A stretch of DNA of 12,448 nucleotides from Prevotellaceae bacterium. Lineage in GTDB: Bacteria; Bacteroidota; Bacteroidia; Bacteroidales; UBA932. Below are positions 12,436-12,448 of this stretch, in pieces (positions within the stretch are counted from its first letter, which is position 1; each line of letters opens with the position of its first letter). The DNA lies in NCBI GenBank assembly GCA_031287815.1, contig JAITSM010000048.1:1-12448 (forward strand), written 5' to 3'. A program made the translations under genes and the position numbers. Below the pieces are notes generated by a model. The model saw nothing but the letters and a program-made list of their open reading frames with translations. It made no database searches and was not told the origin of the DNA.

Positions 12436-12448
12436 GAACGGCGTGAAA

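Overview
This window looks like a chromosomal segment of a Bacteroidota bacterium, probably Bacteroidales. Four signs point there. Several genes are preceded by the Bacteroidota -7 promoter motif TAnnTTTG. The left edge is the start of a trpB-first tryptophan operon. There is a lipoprotein whose mature end begins Cys-Glu-Glu-Glu and which ends in a FISUMP-type domain. There is also a DUF6261-like protein. No rRNA, tRNA, transposase, integrase or CRISPR array was seen.

Left part (1-2017, all on the minus strand). The first 28 codons of trpB run off the left edge. Upstream lies a complete attenuation-type leader: a -33/-7 promoter, a 21-residue leader peptide with three consecutive Trp codons, and an intrinsic terminator just before trpB. 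Upstream of that promoter sits a type IV toxin-antitoxin pair, abiEi-abiEii. The two genes overlap by 16 nt, are AT-richer than their neighbours, and have a perfect 12+12 bp palindrome next to their own -7 element, a likely AbiEi operator.

Centre (2131-4639). A CPBP membrane protease (-) and a small nitroreductase (+) diverge from a compact bidirectional promoter. An unusual 33-nt perfect inverted repeat made of a degenerate 7-mer separates the nitroreductase from an FtsB/DivIC-like division protein (+). A 3-methyladenine/hypoxanthine DNA glycosylase (-) follows convergently.

Right part (4653-12448). A lipoprotein of about 1,936 residues carries some 17 tandem Ig/PKD-like repeats of about 100 residues and a C-terminal FISUMP-like domain, and ends at a strong terminator. 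A DUF6261-like gene (-) converges on it. Between them is a structured, inverted, MITE-like repeat, and a related short copy lies at the right edge. Upstream of the DUF6261-like gene is an array of eight 42-bp palindromic units without protein-coding character.

The genes do not form one pathway. The items most worth following are the Trp leader, the self-regulated AbiE locus, the evolving repeat lipoprotein and the three kinds of intergenic hairpin repeats.
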